A stretch of 9,917 nt of DNA from Firmicutes bacterium CAG:170 (GTDB taxonomy: Bacteria > Bacillota > Clostridia > Oscillospirales > Oscillospiraceae), in NCBI GenBank assembly GCA_000436735.1, contig FR887169.1, positions 1-9,917 on the forward strand, read 5' to 3'. Under the pieces are notes generated by a model. It was not told where the DNA came from. It made no database searches and saw only the letters and a program-made list of their open reading frames with translations. Positions 1 through 6,490 of the stretch are shown here, piece by piece. A program made the position numbers and the translations under genes. Positions within the stretch are counted from its first letter, which is position 1. Every line of letters starts with the position of its first letter.

Positions 1-27
1 GCAAAACCCGTGCCTCCGGCGCAAAGC

Positions 28-1924
28 TCATTTGTGCTGCTGAAGCCAAATAAGCAGCACCGCGATATCGCTCGGTGAAACGCCGGAAATGCGGCTGGCC
101 TGACCGACGGAAAGCGGGCGGATCTCATTGAGCTTCTGCCGTGCCTCGACGCGCAGACCCTCGATGTGTGCGTAATCGATCTCCGGCGGCAGCAGGCGCG
201 ATTCCTCCTTCTGAAACTCCTCGACCTGCTTCTCCTGACGGCGGAGATAGCCTTCGTATTTCATACCGATCTCCACGGCCTCGCGGACAGCCGCCGGAAG
301 CTCCGGCCGCTCCGGGTCGAAGGGAGCCAGATCGTCATAGCCGATCTGCGGCCTGCGCACCAGATCGGAAAGACGCGCGGAGCCATGGACCGGCGCGGTG
401 CCGGCCCGTTCCAGCATTTCGTTCAGCGCCGGGCTTTCCGGGACGCCTGTGGATTCCAGCCGCCGGATCTCCGCGTCCACGGCGCGGTATTTTTCCACAA
501 CCTGTGCATATTCCTGTTCCGAGATCAGGCCGATGCGCCGCCCGATGCCGGAAAGACGCCGGTCGGCGTTGTCCTGCCGGTGGAGCAGGCGGTATTCCGA
601 GCGCGAGGTCATGATCCGGTACGGCTCGTTCGTGCCCTTCGTCACAAGATCGTCGATCAGCGTGCCGATATAGCCGTCGGAGCGCCGGAGCACCATCGGC
701 TCCTCGCCCTTGAGCTTCAGCGCGGCGTTGACGCCCGCGACGAAGCCCTGCACGGCGGCCTCCTCATAGCCGGAGGAGCCGTTGAACTGCCCCGCGCCGT
801 AGAGGCCGGGGACCTTTTTGCATTCGAGCGTCGGCAGAAGCTCCGTCGGGTCGATGCAGTCGTATTCGATGGCATAGGCCGGGCGCATCATTTCCGCGTG
901 CTCCAGTCCTGCGACCGAGTGCAGCATCTCCAGCTGCACGTCGAGCGGCAGACTCGAGGAAAAGCCCTGAATATACATCTCGTCCGTCCCAAGACCGCAC
1001 GGCTCGATGAAGAGCTGATGGCGGGGCTTATCCGGGAAGCGGTCAATCTTCGTTTCGATCGACGGGCAGTAGCGCGGGCCGACGGATTCGATCATGCCGT
1101 TGAAGAGCGGGCTGCGGTCATGATTGGCGCGGATGATCTCATGCGTATGCTCGTTGGTATAGGTCAGATAGCAGACGGCGCGGTTTTCCGGCGCGGTCCC
1201 GGTGCGGAAGGAGAAGGGCGTCGGATGCTCGTCGCCCGGCTGAAGCTCCATGCCGGAAAAGTCGATGCTCCGGCGGTTGACGCGCGGCGGCGTGCCGGTC
1301 TTGAAGCGGCGCAGCCGCAGGCCCATCTGCCGCAGGCAGTCGGTCAGACCGACGGCGGCCTGCATCCCGTCCGGGCCGGAGGAAACGGCGCTGTCGCCGA
1401 TGATGACGCGCGAATCGAGATAGGTGCCCGAGGCGATCACCACGGCGCGCACGCGGTAGACCGCGCCGAGGCTCGTCGTTACGGAGCAGACCGCGCCGCG
1501 CTCGTCGAGGCCGATCTCCGTGACCATGGCCTGCATCAGCTCAAGGCGCTCCTGCCGCTCCAGCGTGTGCTTCATGTCCTCCTGGTATTTCCGGCGGTCG
1601 GCCTGCGCGCGCAGAGAGTGGACGGCGGGGCCTTTGCCGCGGTTGAGCATCCGGTACTGGATGCAGCAGCGGGCGGCGGCGCTCTCTCCCTTGCCCCCCC
1701 GCGCGCTTCTCCATCTCGCCGCCCAGCGCGTCCAGCTCGCGCACCAGATGGCCTTTGCCTGTGCCGCCGATGGCCGGGTTGCAGGGCATATTTCCCACGG
1801 CGTCGAGGTTGATCGTGAACACCGCCGTGTGCAGTCCGAGCCGTGCGCAGGCAAGGCCCGCCTCGATCCCGGCGTGACCGGCCCCGATGACGGCCGCGTC
1901 AAAGCTTCCGGCTTCAAATTTCAT
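28..1924 (-). CDS. mnmG: MnmG (GidA), tRNA uridine-5-carboxymethylaminomethyl modification enzyme, reading frame broken near the N terminus
   Basis: MnmG is a cytoplasmic FAD protein that works with the GTPase MnmE to modify the wobble uridine of certain tRNAs. The natural start is the ATG at 1924-1922, preceded by GGGAGGG. It gives MKFEAGSFDAAVIGAGHAG, whose GxGxxG (residues 14-19) is the FAD-binding loop, followed by NMPCNPAIGGTGKGHLVREL. After GGEMEKRAGG (about residue 77) this frame is lost. The family sequence continues in another frame with IQYRMLNRGKGPAVHSLRAQ, then RPAYAIEYD, YGAGQFNGSSGYEEAA (around residue 375), EPYRIMTSRSEYRLL and a C-terminal end at the TGA of 30-28. Removing one base from the C7 run (1694-1700) would join the two frames at about 631 residues, near the family length. 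A start inside the second frame, such as the TTG near 1917, is an artefact. It has its own promoter. A GGAGG at 17-13 after the stop may belong to a next gene outside the window; rsmG often follows mnmG, but it is not visible here. Identity is certain; whether the gene works is not. Confidence 0.93.
1681..1705 (-). other. 25-nt extra segment that breaks mnmG
   Basis: MnmG proteins have about eight residues between GGxM and IQ(Y/F)RxLN. Here there are sixteen, plus one base. Leaving out these 25 nt would give GGEMEK-AAARCC-IQYRMLN, a normal family sequence in one frame. The segment contains the C7 run at 1694-1700. Similar sequences lie at its ends, gcgctctctcc (1679-1689) and gcgcttctcc (1703-1712), as expected from slippage or an imperfect tandem duplication. 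The comparison with the family is from memory of conserved motifs and not from an alignment. Confidence 0.6.
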
Positions 1925-1999
1925 GGTGATCCCTCCCGTGGTTTTGTGCGGATGCCCGCCGGAGCCTTCCGGCGAGCATTGCTCTGAAAGCATGAGCTT

Positions 2000-2028
2000 A
2001 TTTTAGCAATGCGGATGCGCTTTTGCAA
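2000..2028 (-). promoter_or_regulatory. Probable sigma-A promoter of mnmG
   Basis: Read on the minus strand: TTGCAA (2028-2023), a 17-nt spacer, and TAAAAT (2005-2000). The transcript would have a leader of about 70 nt before the mnmG ATG. That leader holds a small hairpin, CGCCGGA/TCCGGCG (1974-1957, four-base loop), with no T-run after it, so it is not a terminator. With the terminator just upstream, this suggests mnmG is transcribed separately from the DegV gene. Confidence 0.6.
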
Positions 2029-2041
2029 TCTCCGCGCGGCG

Positions 2042-2075
2042 AAAAAATGCCGGAGCATGGCTGGATGCTCCGGCA
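2042..2075 (-). terminator. Rho-independent terminator of the DegV-family gene
   Basis: A perfect 11-bp stem (TGCCGGAGCAT at 2075-2065 on the minus strand, pairing with 2058-2048) encloses a 6-nt loop and is followed on the minus strand by six T's (2047-2042). It starts 11 nt after the TAA stop of the DegV gene. Confidence 0.93.
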
Positions 2076-2086
2076 AGGGCTGTGCT

Positions 2087-2929
2087 TTACTTTTCGATGA
2101 ACAGCACGCCGAGCGTGCCCGGGCCGCAGTGGCTGGAGACGGTGCAGCCGGCGCGGGTGATGCAGACCTCCTCGAAGGGCTGAAGCTCGCGGACGGTCTT
2201 TTCGGCAAGCGCCTCGATCTCCGGGCTGACGCCGGAGTGCGTGATGAACACGCGCCGCAGGTCAAGATCGTCCCGCCCGGCCAGACGGTCGGTGATGTAG
2301 TCGCGGATGCAGCGCTCAAAGCTGCCGCGGTACTTTTTCTCCACGCCCATTTTGCCGTCCTTGACCTGAATGCAGGGCCGCAGCTTCAGAAGGTTTGCGC
2401 CGAGCATCGCCACGGCGGAGCAGCGTCCGCCCTTTTTCATGTATTCCAGCCGGTCGAGGATGAAGCTTGCGCGCACGCGCGCGGTCAGCTCGTTGAGCGT
2501 CTCGACGATCTTTTTCGGCTCCATGCCGCTCTCCGCCAGCCGCACGGCCTCGAGCACGACCAGACCATGGCCCGTGGAGAGGTTGCGCGAATCGACGACA
2601 TAGACGTTGTCATAGTCCGCCGCCGCAAGGCAGGCGTTCTGATAGCAGCAGGAAAAATCGGAGGAGATCGTGACGTGGATCACGAAGTCCGCCTTGCGGG
2701 AGTATTCGGAGAAAACCTGTACATAGTCCGCCAGATTGACCGCCGCCGTTGCGGCAAGGTCGCCGCCCGCCGCTACATGCGCGTAGATGTCGTCCGGATG
2801 GATGTCCACGCCGTCGCGGAAGGTCTTGTCGCCGAGCTGGACGTACAGCGGCATGAGATGGATGTTATATTTTTTGATCTGCTCGGGGCTGAGGTCGCAG
2901 GTGCTGTCCGAAATGATCTGATAGGTCAT
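2087..2929 (-). CDS. DegV family protein (fatty-acid-binding, FakB-like)
   Basis: This 280-residue protein has the normal length of the DegV family. Members bind a single fatty acid; FakB members present it to the kinase FakA for phosphorylation and use in phospholipid synthesis. Visible family marks are the N-terminal SDSTCDLS (residues 7-14), TISSDFSCCYQNA (87-99, the serine loop that in FakB contacts the carboxylate), VVDSRNLSTG (111-120), LDRLEYMKKGGRCS (158-171) and C-terminal HCGPGTLGVLFIEK (267-280). The ATG has AAAGGCGG about 7 nt upstream. The gene stands alone between its own promoter and terminator. The natural ligand and whether it works with a FakA kinase cannot be told from sequence; no fakA is in the window. 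Confidence 0.95.
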   Translation of the reverse strand: MTYQIISDSTCDLSPEQIKKYNIHLMPLYVQLGDKTFRDGVDIHPDDIYAHVAAGGDLAATAAVNLADYVQVFSEYSRKADFVIHVTISSDFSCCYQNACLAAADYDNVYVVDSRNLSTGHGLVVLEAVRLAESGMEPKKIVETLNELTARVRASFILDRLEYMKKGGRCSAVAMLGANLLKLRPCIQVKDGKMGVEKKYRGSFERCIRDYITDRLAGRDDLDLRRVFITHSGVSPEIEALAEKTVRELQPFEEVCITRAGCTVSSHCGPGTLGVLFIEK

Positions 2930-2993
2930 AAAAACCGCCTTTCAAACGGCCCGCAGTGCGGGTGAGAATGGTATGAAATGGTTTGCAAGCTCC

Positions 2994-3022
2994 ATCATAC
3001 CATGAGCGGGACGTATACGCAA
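2994..3022 (-). promoter_or_regulatory. Probable promoter of the DegV-family gene
   Basis: On the minus strand: TTGCGT (3022-3017), a 17-nt spacer, and TATGAT (2999-2994). A TG at 3002-3001 makes an extended -10. The leader is about 55-60 nt. Confidence 0.65.
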
Positions 3023-3054
3023 GAAAAATGTGGGGAGGATTCAACCCCGCTTTC

Positions 3055-3095
3055 GAATGCGCCGGAGGCGCGGTGCGGTTTGCAAAGCCGCATTC
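3055..3095 (+). repeat. Small folded element beside the degV promoter
   Basis: GCGCC-gga-GGCGC (3059-3071) is followed directly by TGCGGTTT-gca-AAGCCGCA (3074-3092), and GAA/TTC closes the outside. A second pairing, GAATGCG (3055-3061) with CGCATTC (3089-3095), excludes these. It lies directly before the ACT-domain remnant. The function is unknown; it could be a repeat unit or just GC-rich spacer. Confidence 0.3.
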
Positions 3096-3098
3096 CCG

Positions 3099-3185
3099 GT
3101 GCATAACCTCACGGAGCTGGATAATATCCGCGCGCGTCTGCGCGGCATCTCCGGCGTGGTGGAGGTCCGCCGCGGGTCGAACTAA
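3099..3185 (+). pseudogene. Remnant of the C-terminal end of a RelA/SpoT-type ACT domain
   Basis: One frame reads VHNLTELDNIRARL, then RGISGVVEVRRGSN and a TAA stop (3183-3185), 28 codons in all. The pattern (hydrophobic strand, helix with LDNIRARLRGI, then GVVEVRR just before the stop) is that of the last strand-helix-strand of the ACT domain that ends long RelA/SpoT (p)ppGpp synthetase/hydrolases. Upstream in this frame there is only arginine-rich translation of a folded repeat, and no ribosome-binding site. So it is a 3' fragment only and cannot make a working protein. It points away from the DegV gene. The family call rests on motif memory; another ACT-domain protein is possible. Confidence 0.45.
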
Positions 3186-3218
3186 ACGCGCCAAATGGCG
3201 GCGGGATGCCTCCGGCGG

Positions 3219-3252
3219 CCATATCTTTTCCCTCTTGCGGGAAAAGATATGG
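3219..3252. repeat. Perfect 14-bp inverted repeat
   Basis: CCATATCTTTTCCC (3219-3232) is the exact reverse complement of GGGAAAAGATATGG (3239-3252), with TCTTGC between. Neither side has a T-run, so it is not a normal terminator. It stands out from the GC-rich surroundings and could be the core of a small repetitive palindromic element. Confidence 0.7.
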
Positions 3253-3533
3253 AAGAAAAGGGCTCTGGAACGTTTTTATAGCGCTTACGCGCCTGAAAAG
3301 GCGTGTCGTTCCGTTCTGCGTTTTGTCGTTGCTCTGTCCGTAGTCCGAACGCCCTTCGGGCGGGCCGCAGAATTTCTGCTGTCTGAAATTCCGCTGCGGC
3401 AAATATTTGTGCCTGCAAAAGCGCAAGGCATCTGTGCAAAATTCACGCGGAGACTTTCTGGTTTTGCCCGTTTCTCCCCCGCAGTCTCTATTGGTTGCGG
3501 AAGAGAGACGAGCCAAGCACAAAGTCAAAGGTC

Positions 3534-3582
3534 AGAGGCTCAGGCGCGAAGCGCTATTTCGCGTCCCCAGCGTCTCTTTTTT
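3534..3582 (+). terminator. Terminator-like fold on the plus strand
   Basis: AGAG and GCT (3534-3540) pair with AGC (3569-3571) and CTCT (3574-3577), leaving a two-base bulge. Inside, GGCGCGAA (3543-3550) pairs with TTCGCG-T-CC (3558-3566). A run of six T's follows (3577-3582). There is no intact plus-strand gene upstream, so it may end a non-coding transcript or be left from the gene whose tail lies at 3099-3185. Confidence 0.4.
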
Positions 3583-3590
3583 GCATACTT

Positions 3591-3847
3591 TTAATCGGGT
3601 TTTCCGAGCGCACGATACACAGTGCGAGTCGTTTCATTTACGCCCGTTGAATATTTGACGTATGGAAAACGAAAGGCCGTCCTTTTTAGAAGGGCTGCAC
3701 TGCGTATCGCGCACAAACGAGCTTCCACGCAAGACACGACCGAAACGAACGCAGAGTATTTCGACTATCACGCCGGTCTGGCAAATACGCATCTGTACCG
3801 CGTTTTGCAAATCCAAAAATGATTTCAGCACAAACCAAACTCCGGGG
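3591..3847. other. Lower-G+C spacer with no gene recognised
   Basis: This stretch has visibly more A+T than its neighbours. Short open frames run on both strands (for example 3622-3822 plus and 3634-3831 minus), but none has a ribosome-binding site or a family motif. It contains the inverted repeat listed separately. The lipoprotein frame of the minus strand also runs through it to 3686, most likely as unintended read-through. Confidence 0.4.
3610..3712. repeat. Imperfect inverted repeat, 16 bp arms
   Basis: GCACGATACACAGTGC (3610-3625) matches the reverse complement of GCACTGCGTATCGCGC (3697-3712) at 14 of 16 positions. The arms are 71 nt apart. There is no transposase and no flanking target duplication that I can see. 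It may be the ends of a tiny non-autonomous element or a long-range RNA stem. Confidence 0.4.
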
Positions 3848-6325
3848 AAAATCCAAGGAAGGGGGCCGCAGCCCCCTTCTTGGTCGTTTTAAGGGGCAGT
3901 TACTTTGTTCTGCAACATAGAGACTCACTCTATTCTGAATGATCTTTACGGTCTCATCAAGTGTTTTCTGTCCCGCGAAATAGCCGCCGGTCTCCTCGCG
4001 CACGATCTCCATGATGCTCTCGTCATAGGAATTGACGCTGGTGGTGGAGTGGAGAAGCTCCATAAAGGCGTCGCGCTGCTCGGGAGTGACGGCGTAAATT
4101 TCGATCATCTCGTCGTTGCCCCAGCCGATGCCGCCCTTGGACTGCTCGACCTGATTACCGTTCTCGTCGGTATAGAACTCCTGCTTCATGGCCTCGGCCA
4201 GCTTGGCGTCAAAGACAGACTTGTTGATGGGGAGCGTCCAAATCTCATTCTGATACTCCTCCTGAAGGGTGGTGCGGACAAAGGCCCATGCCGCGTCGTT
4301 ATCGATGCAGGCGGCGGTGATGGCAAGGGCGGTATCCGTCTGGAAGGTGCTGCGGCGCGGCGTACCGGTGGTCGGATAGCCGACGAAGCAGGGGGCGTTT
4401 TCCATGGCGACAAAGGTGACGTAAAGATCGTCGAAGCCATAGAAGCCCTGGTTGGTCAGGAGCTGCTTGCCGGATCTCATGCGGCTGTAGTCGCTCTCAT
4501 AGGTATCATACATGTCGGAGTTTTCGTAGTCAAACTCCGCGGGGAATTCATTTGCAAATTCGAGAAGCTCCCTGAATGTCTCGCCGTCGAAGCTGCACGT
4601 TCCCGTCTCCCAGTCGATCAGCTCGTCGAAGCTGGCGGAGACGCAGTTTTCCAGAATGTTGTCCTTGGTAACGCCCTCGCCGAAGATGGTCGCGCCGGGC
4701 TGGAGCTTGGTCATGGCGTCGCGCAGATCGGCCAGCGTCCAGGTATCGTATTCGCCGACGACCTTTTCAAGGCCCGCGACCGTGGAGAGGGAGAAACTGG
4801 CCGGAATCTCATAGAGCCTGCCGTCGATGGAGAGCGCGTCGAGCACCTCGGTGACCAGATCGTCGCGGCTGATCTCCGTGTCGGCATCGATGAAGGGCCA
4901 CAGATCCTGAAGCAGGCCCTTGGCCGCGTAGCGGCTGACCGGCAGCTGATCGGTCACGAGGATATCCGGCATCGCGCCGGAGGCGATCTCCGTGGTGAGC
5001 TTGGTGAGGCCGGCAGTGTAGTCGTCCTCCGTATTATACTCGGAATAATCCTTCACGACAATACGGTATTGGCTGTTCCGGCGGTTAAAATCCACGATCT
5101 GGCTGCGCAGATTATAATCCATATACATGCAGGCCAGCGTGAGCGTCGTTTTCTCCGGGAGCGTCGCCGCGTCTACCCGCGACAGAAGGATGAACTGCGT
5201 CTGGGTGCCGTCCTGCGTCCATTTCTGCGTGAACGCGAACACGCGGCCATCGGGCAGGATCTTATAAGCCTGCATGTTGTTGCTGTCTACGTCGCACTCC
5301 ATCCAGTCCACGACCTTTTCCGCCGTGCCGGTCTCGGATATGTAGCCGTAAATCTTGCCGTTGTAGTTGTAGAAGAAATCGTAAACGTCGTCGCCGGGCT
5401 GGATGTCATAGGCAAACGTCGGAAGCTCGATCGTCTCTCCCCAGTCCTTCTTCACCGGGTCAAACACCTTGACGCCGCGCGTTTCGCCGTAGGTGAGCAG
5501 GCCGACCTTATCGGCGCTGTACTGCACCAGCTGGCCGTCGTCGTTGTCGAGCGAGGCGATCTGGTTTCCGTCCTTATCCCAGACAAGGATCTTCTCCCAG
5601 TTGCCCGCGTAGACATAGCCGTTGGAATCGACGATAAAATAGTTCAGATAGAAGCTGTCGCCGTTTTCATTCTCCTGCGCGACGTCGATCCGGTTGAGAA
5701 CCTCGCCGTCGGCGGAAAGCTGGATCAGTGCGGAGGAGCTGGGGCCGCTCTCGTAGTAGTCGTACTGGTTTTCGACCGTCGTGTCGAGACCCCCGGGCAA
5801 ATTGAAGCGGTAGGTGTTCATCTGCTCATAGAGCCAGACGGTGTCGTCGCTGCCCGCGCACATCTCCTGCGTATAGGCGTCGCCCTGCCAGCCCTCGGGC
5901 ACCTCGGTCTTTTCCGGCAGCGGGATCTGCACGCACTCCTGTGTGGTCAGGTCCATGCGGAACAGCTGGTTTTCATAGTTGTCGTATTCGTAGCTCTCGC
6001 CGGTGGCCTCGTCCACATAGGTCTCCTTGCCGGCCGGCACGTTGCCCATGAACCAGAGGCTGCTGCCGCTGATGCTGTAGGCCTGAATGTAGTCCACCTT
6101 CACCGGCAGGTCGATATACTCCGCCTGATAGGCGTATTTCGAGGAGACCGCGTCGGCCTCCATGCGCTTGAACTGCGCGCTCGTCCTGGGGGGGCTTCCG
6201 CCCTGCTGCTCTCCGCCCGGCTCGGACTGCACATCCGTCTCGCCGGTCTGCGCGCTGCCGCAGCCGGCAAGGCAGCTCGCCAGCACCGCGATCAGCAGCA
6301 TGACTGCCAAAATGCGTTGTTTCAT
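3686..6325 (-). CDS. Lipoprotein with N-terminal propeller-like region and C-terminal extracellular solute-binding domain
   Basis: The ATG (6325-6323) has AAAGGAG upstream. MKQRILAVMLLIAVLASCLAGC is a lipoprotein signal peptide whose lipobox LAGC puts the acylated cysteine at 22, so the protein should be anchored on the outer face of the membrane. Residues 23-65 are a flexible Gly/Gln/Pro linker. About 66-385 hold repeated short strand motifs such as LFRMDLTT, ALIQLSADGEVLNRIDV and KILVWDKDGNQIASLD, resembling a beta-propeller. From about 394 (TLTLACMYMDYNLRSQIVDF) to 807 it is a family-1-like solute-binding domain, with IASGAMPDILV, GLLQDLWPFID, WTLADLRDAM and PINKSVFDA. The natural end is probably YVAEQ(K) at 3900: one extra A near 3904 would give CAA-AAG-TAA. 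As written, the frame misses that stop and adds about 70 residues by reading through the terminator hairpin (PRRGLRPPSLDFP), ending at 3686. No permease or ATPase gene accompanies it; the neighbours are a kinase and regulator. The ligand is unknown. Confidence 0.88.
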   Translation of the reverse strand: MKQRILAVMLLIAVLASCLAGCGSAQTGETDVQSEPGGEQQGGSPPRTSAQFKRMEADAVSSKYAYQAEYIDLPVKVDYIQAYSISGSSLWFMGNVPAGKETYVDEATGESYEYDNYENQLFRMDLTTQECVQIPLPEKTEVPEGWQGDAYTQEMCAGSDDTVWLYEQMNTYRFNLPGGLDTTVENQYDYYESGPSSSALIQLSADGEVLNRIDVAQENENGDSFYLNYFIVDSNGYVYAGNWEKILVWDKDGNQIASLDNDDGQLVQYSADKVGLLTYGETRGVKVFDPVKKDWGETIELPTFAYDIQPGDDVYDFFYNYNGKIYGYISETGTAEKVVDWMECDVDSNNMQAYKILPDGRVFAFTQKWTQDGTQTQFILLSRVDAATLPEKTTLTLACMYMDYNLRSQIVDFNRRNSQYRIVVKDYSEYNTEDDYTAGLTKLTTEIASGAMPDILVTDQLPVSRYAAKGLLQDLWPFIDADTEISRDDLVTEVLDALSIDGRLYEIPASFSLSTVAGLEKVVGEYDTWTLADLRDAMTKLQPGATIFGEGVTKDNILENCVSASFDELIDWETGTCSFDGETFRELLEFANEFPAEFDYENSDMYDTYESDYSRMRSGKQLLTNQGFYGFDDLYVTFVAMENAPCFVGYPTTGTPRRSTFQTDTALAITAACIDNDAAWAFVRTTLQEEYQNEIWTLPINKSVFDAKLAEAMKQEFYTDENGNQVEQSKGGIGWGNDEMIEIYAVTPEQRDAFMELLHSTTSVNSYDESIMEIVREETGGYFAGQKTLDETVKIIQNRVSLYVAEQSNCPLKRPRRGLRPPSLDFPRSLVCAEIIFGFAKRGTDAYLPDRRDSRNTLRSFRSCLAWKLVCARYAVQPF
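3848..3890. terminator. Two-sided terminator after the lipoprotein gene
   Basis: CCAA plus GAAGGGGGC (3853-3866, one bulged G) pairs with GCCCCCTTC plus TTGG (3871-3883) around a CGCA loop, 13 pairs in all. Four T's follow on the minus strand (3851-3848) and TCGTTTT on the plus strand (3884-3890). It sits 17 nt past the expected stop of the lipoprotein gene, so ending that minus-strand transcript is its likely job. Confidence 0.75.
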
Positions 6326-6408
6326 ATTCGTTCTCCTTTACATGCGTCACAGCACGTCTCCCGCGTCGGTTCACCGGATACATGCGCCTGTTTTCTGATT
6401 CTGCCGCT

Positions 6409-6417
6409 ATCTTAGCA
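6409..6417 (-). promoter_or_regulatory. Extended -10 promoter of the lipoprotein gene
   Basis: On the minus strand TG-C-TAAGAT (6417-6409) is an extended -10. There is no good -35 at 16-18 nt upstream, where an inverted repeat sits instead, which suggests that an activator is needed. The expected start of transcription is near 6402, with a leader of about 75 nt. Confidence 0.55.
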
Positions 6418-6430
6418 GGCTTTTTTTATT

Positions 6431-6448
6431 CCGGAAAGCCCTTTCCGG
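6431..6448. repeat. Inverted repeat in the lipoprotein promoter
   Basis: CCGGAAAG-cc-CTTTCCGG is a perfect 8-2-8 palindrome placed between the candidate regulator box (6451-6469) and the extended -10 (6414-6409). As RNA it would fold with a four-base loop. On the minus strand it is followed by AATAAAAAAA and not by T's, so it is a poor terminator for the kinase gene. On the plus strand CATTTTT follows, but no plus-strand gene leads into it. An operator for a second regulator is possible. Confidence 0.45.
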
Positions 6449-6450
6449 CA

Positions 6451-6469
6451 TTTTTAAGAAATTCTTAAG
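6451..6469 (-). promoter_or_regulatory. Candidate response-regulator box B (before the lipoprotein gene)
   Basis: The minus strand reads CTTAAGAATTTCTTAAAAA: two CTTAA units with an 11-nt period. It matches box A (8599-8616) apart from one substitution and one extra T. Its last base is 36 nt from the -10 of the lipoprotein promoter. Direct repeats of one helical turn are typical targets of OmpR/PhoB-type regulators. The link to this regulator is inference from position. Confidence 0.55.
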
Positions 6470-6490
6470 CAATGCGCCGCATTTTCCGGC

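Larger units (their letters stand above)
3186..3590. other. Gene-free stretch rich in hairpins
   Basis: No frame here has a start with a ribosome-binding site or a recognisable domain. It contains several stems: 3219-3252 (14 bp); 3287-3306, eight pairs closed by a GAAA loop; 3350-3362, CGCCC/GGGCG; 3364-3397, centred on GAATTTC/GAAATTC; and the terminator-like fold at 3534-3582. The translated frames are full of arginine and proline, typical of spurious ORFs from repeated non-coding DNA in this bacterial group. It may be a structured RNA, a mosaic of repeats, or the old 3' region of a lost gene. Confidence 0.45.

Noticed and set aside
166..1812. 548-codon open frame on the plus strand
   Set aside because: Antisense shadow of mnmG, whose minus-strand motifs are unmistakable.
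1957..1974. Hairpin in the mnmG leader as a riboswitch or attenuator
   Set aside because: Only a 7-bp stem with no T-run and no alternative partner; too little to support regulation.
2983..3594. 203-codon open frame on the plus strand in the gene-free region
   Set aside because: It starts inside the degV promoter, has no ribosome-binding site, crosses several hairpins and uses a different frame from the ACT remnant. It looks like a spurious frame from repeated non-coding DNA.
3186..3850. tRNA, rRNA, CRISPR array or insertion sequence in the gene-free region
   Set aside because: No T-loop GTTCGAATC-type motif, no regularly spaced repeats, no transposase motif and no clear target duplication were found.
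6188..6194. Second seven-base homopolymer, in the lipoprotein linker, as a phase-variation switch
   Set aside because: The reading frame is intact across it and seven bases is short for phase variation; nothing else supports a switch.
3905..6415. 836-codon open frame on the plus strand
   Set aside because: It is antisense to the lipoprotein gene. The minus strand has the signal peptide, lipobox, ribosome-binding site and solute-binding motifs; the plus frame has none and is rich in valine/alanine/arginine shadow sequence from GC-rich codons.
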